Shown here one piece after another: positions 61,838-64,000 of a stretch of DNA of 64,000 nt. The DNA comes from Xaviernesmea oryzae (lineage in GTDB: Bacteria > Pseudomonadota > Alphaproteobacteria > Rhizobiales > Rhizobiaceae). The notes beneath the pieces were generated by a model. That model worked only from the letters and a program-made list of their open reading frames with translations, was not told the DNA's origin and did not search any database. The position numbers and the translations under genes are program-made. Within the stretch, counting starts at the first letter, position 1. The number at the start of each line of letters is the position of its first letter. Location of the stretch: positions 19,508 through 83,507 of the forward strand of contig NZ_FOAM01000022.1 in NCBI RefSeq assembly GCF_900109605.1, read 5' to 3'.

Positions 61838-63499
61838 TCAAATATCGCTGCGCTTCAGAAGATAATCCAGACCGCCTGCCCGATACCAGCGATAGCCATA
61901 GGGCTCGAGCACCATGCGGTGCTTTCCCTGCTCGTCGGCTCGGCTGTCGCTGCCATCAGCAATATCGATCAGCACATATCCGTCCTCACCAATCCCGGCA
62001 TCGAACGTGATTTCGATCGGTGCATCATGAAAATTGTGAAGAATGACGACTGCATTGTTGCGCCAGTCATAGCGCATGCAGAGCACGCCCGGGTCGCCGC
62101 AATCCAGGACATCAAAGGATCCCCAGCCGATCTCAGGCGCCTCCTTGCGCATGCGGATCATCCGCTCGGTCCAGTTCAACATCGAGTCGGTGTCACGACG
62201 CTGAGCCGCGACATTGACATGCTCGAAACTGTACGGACCCTCCGAGATCACCGGTAGGACGGGCGCCTTGCCCTTGGTGAACCCGCCTTGCGGCTCGTCC
62301 GACCACTGCATTGGCGTGCGGGCACAGTTGCGCTCCTCAAGCGTCAGATCGTCCCCCATGCCGATTTCGTCGCCATAGCGCAGCACGGGCGTGCCCGGCA
62401 GAGAATACATCAGGCTGTAGGCAAGCTTCAGCCGGCGGACATCGCCCCCCAGCATCGGCGCTAGGCGGCGGCGTATGCCGCGATCGTAGAGTTGCATGCT
62501 CTTTTCCGGCCCGAATGCGGCAAACACCGCCTGGCGCTGTTTCTCCGTCAGCCGGCCGAGATCGAGTTCGTCGTGATTGCGCAGGAAGATGCCCCACTGT
62601 GCCGTTTGCGGATGATCTCTCGTCTGATCGAGCGCATGGGCCAGCGGACGCGTATCGGCGCTGGCAAGGGCGAAGAACAGCGATTGATTGACGTGAAAAT
62701 TGAACATCATGTGCATGCGGTCACCGTCTTCGCCGAAATAGCGAAGGTTTTCTTTGGGAACCACATTGGCTTCCGCGAGGATGATGCTGTCGCCCTTGCG
62801 CCACTGCAGAAACTCGCGAAAGCTCCGCAGCATATCGAATTGTGGCTTCGGCGCCGAGATCTCGGCACCCTTTTCGGCAATGACGAAGGGCACGGCATCC
62901 ATGCGGAAGCCTGAGACGCCAAGCTGGATCCAGAAGCCCATGATCTTCAGGATTTCCGCCTGAACATGCGGGTTGGCCGTGTTGAGGTCCGGCTGAAAAT
63001 TGTAGAAGCGGTGAAAGTAATAGGAGCCGGATATTGGGTCCCGGGTCCAGGTCGTCTTCTGCACGCCAGGAAAGACCATCCCCTCATCGGCATTTGCGGG
63101 CTTTTTGTCTGACCAGACATACCAATCCCGGTATGGCGAGGTCCGGTCGGCACAGGCCTGCTTGAACCAGGGGTGCTGGTCGGATGTGTGATTGACCACG
63201 AGGTCGATCAGAACCCGGATGCCACGCTGCTTTGCGCCATGGGTAAACTCCACGAAGTCGCCGAGGGTGCCATAGCGCGGGTCGATGTTGTAATAGTCGG
63301 ACACGTCATAGCCATCGTCACGGCCCGGCGACATCTGGAACGGCATGAGCCAGATCGTGTTGATGCCGAGGCCTGCGAGATAGTCGAGCCGTCTCTGGAG
63401 ACCCTGGAAATCGCCGACGCCGTCTCCATTCGAATCCATGAATGTCTCAACGGAGAGGCAATAGACGACGGCGTTCTTGTACCAGAGATCGTTGATCAT
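61838..63499 (-). CDS. GH13 family alpha-glucosidase/trehalose synthase-like protein
   Basis: 553 residues. The (beta/alpha)8 barrel shows the GH13 conserved regions: DLVVNHTS at 99-106, GFRMDAVPF with nucleophile Asp201, ILAEANV with general acid Glu243 and LRNHDELD with Asp310. Region order and WYKNAVVYCLSVETFMDSNGDGVGDF (W6 to F31) are those of trehalose synthase or alpha-glucosyltransferase types, which convert maltose and trehalose. The C-terminal domain after residue 450 is a beta-sandwich. A kinase or GlgE partner is not in the window, so trehalose synthase versus oligo-glucosidase cannot be decided. ATG 63499. Confidence 0.88.
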   Translation of the reverse strand: MINDLWYKNAVVYCLSVETFMDSNGDGVGDFQGLQRRLDYLAGLGINTIWLMPFQMSPGRDDGYDVSDYYNIDPRYGTLGDFVEFTHGAKQRGIRVLIDLVVNHTSDQHPWFKQACADRTSPYRDWYVWSDKKPANADEGMVFPGVQKTTWTRDPISGSYYFHRFYNFQPDLNTANPHVQAEILKIMGFWIQLGVSGFRMDAVPFVIAEKGAEISAPKPQFDMLRSFREFLQWRKGDSIILAEANVVPKENLRYFGEDGDRMHMMFNFHVNQSLFFALASADTRPLAHALDQTRDHPQTAQWGIFLRNHDELDLGRLTEKQRQAVFAAFGPEKSMQLYDRGIRRRLAPMLGGDVRRLKLAYSLMYSLPGTPVLRYGDEIGMGDDLTLEERNCARTPMQWSDEPQGGFTKGKAPVLPVISEGPYSFEHVNVAAQRRDTDSMLNWTERMIRMRKEAPEIGWGSFDVLDCGDPGVLCMRYDWRNNAVVILHNFHDAPIEITFDAGIGEDGYVLIDIADGSDSRADEQGKHRMVLEPYGYRWYRAGGLDYLLKRSDI

Positions 63500-63673
63500 G
63501 CGGTCCTTCCCCTGCGCTGACGCAGGGAATCGCCTGAGGCGCGAGAAGGTTCCAGACGGCCATCACGGAGCTGATGCCACCGGACAGGCAATGATCGCAG
63601 GAACACGCAAGGGATAGCCCAGGTGCAACAACCGTCTTCCACGAAGGAATTGGTTCTGGGTGCGGCGACCTAG

Positions 63674-64000
63674 GCTCAGGACCTATTAAATTGCTTGCTA
63701 ACGGCCCGCTTGGTTGATTCACTGGCGGCGCGAGGAGGCGCTGCCATGAGTGATTTGATTTGGTTATCGGAGGCGCAGATGCGCCGGATCGAGCCACATT
63801 TCCCGCTATCGCACGGGGTGCCCCGGGTTGATGATCGCCGGATTATCAGCGGCATCATCTTCGTGATCCGCAATGGTTTGCGATGGCGCGATGCGCCTGC
63901 TGAGTACGGGCTGCCGAAGACGATCTACAACCGGTTCATCCGCTGGAGCCGTATGGGCGTGTTCAACAGGATTTTCGCGGCACTGTCGGCCAAGGGTGGC
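63674..64000 (+). mobile_element. Left part of an IS5-family insertion sequence, cut by the window end
   Basis: The left end is set at about 63674, where the sequence changes from the GH13 upstream region to a stretch ending in a transposase gene; the terminal repeat cannot be checked because the right end is outside. The transposase reading frame starts at 63746. Confidence 0.55.
63746..64000 (+). CDS. IS5-family transposase, N-terminal part (partial)
   Basis: 85 codons before the window ends, starting with ATG 63746 and GAGGAGG upstream. The translation begins MSDLIWLSEAQMRRIEPHFP, then GVPRVDDRRIISGIIFVIRN and GLRWRDAPAEYGLPKTIYNR, the DUF4096-type N-terminus of IS5/IS427-group transposases. 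The catalytic DDE residues would follow outside the window, so intactness cannot be judged. Frame is open in the part seen. Confidence 0.9.
   Translation, partial: MSDLIWLSEAQMRRIEPHFPLSHGVPRVDDRRIISGIIFVIRNGLRWRDAPAEYGLPKTIYNRFIRWSRMGVFNRIFAALSAKGG

Overview
The window looks like chromosome from a high-GC member of the Rhizobiaceae (Rhizobium/Agrobacterium/Allorhizobium type). The support is: a class 3 L-asparaginase whose active-site residues fall at the same positions as in the Rhizobium etli enzyme; a dmeR-dmeF cobalt/nickel pair; a divergent tetA-tetR pair of the Agrobacterium kind; and three families of intergenic palindromic mosaic repeats typical of rhizobia. The species was not determined. 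No tRNA, rRNA or CRISPR array was seen.

Layout. 1-12.2 kb: single housekeeping or accessory genes (SelO AMPylase, DUF1801 protein, membrane glucose dehydrogenase, a small c-type cytochrome, dmeRF metal efflux, GNAT plus DJ-1 pair, asparaginase, DUF3750 protein, PsiF-repeat protein). 12.4-17.7 kb: a divergent LysR regulator and a five-gene block in which a complete ECF-type importer (S, fused A-A, T) is bracketed by two paralogous phosphoribosyltransferases; I read this as a nucleobase-like uptake and salvage unit of unknown substrate. 17.8-25 kb: PNPOx-like protein, LysR with a divergent NAD-binding epimerase, PoxB-like pyruvate oxidase with an overlapping half-size FUSC membrane protein, and a CPA1 cation/proton antiporter. 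25.3-32.7 kb: a LacI regulator, a complete carbohydrate-type ABC importer and a large ADP-ribosylglycohydrolase-fold protein in one operon, with a clear promoter and paired repeats that suggest autoregulation. 33-33.6 kb: a vapBC toxin-antitoxin module. 33.8-43.4 kb: a seven-gene minus-strand operon (isochorismatase-fold hydrolase, alpha/beta hydrolase, XapX, YtcJ-type amidohydrolase, DoxX, an MFS-monooxygenase-like fusion, Tat-type chloroperoxidase-like hydrolase) with AraC-type regulators, one of them truncated. 43.7-45.8 kb: S9 oligopeptidase.

46.1-55 kb is the most unusual part: a 1366-residue protein with two complete subtilase (S8) units in tandem, each followed by an autotransporter-type strand repeat but with neither a beta-barrel nor a signal peptide, encoded divergently from its probable HlyB/HlyD type I secretion pair. 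The rest holds a frameshifted LysR gene facing an SDR gene across a perfect palindrome, a tetA-tetR pair with three operator-like sites, a chemotaxis receptor, a GH13 trehalose-synthase-like enzyme, and the left end of an IS5-type element that runs off the window.

Starts were moved from the longest open frame where a ribosome binding site, family length or active-site numbering supported it. Functions of uncharacterised families are inferences from the translated sequence; no database search was run.
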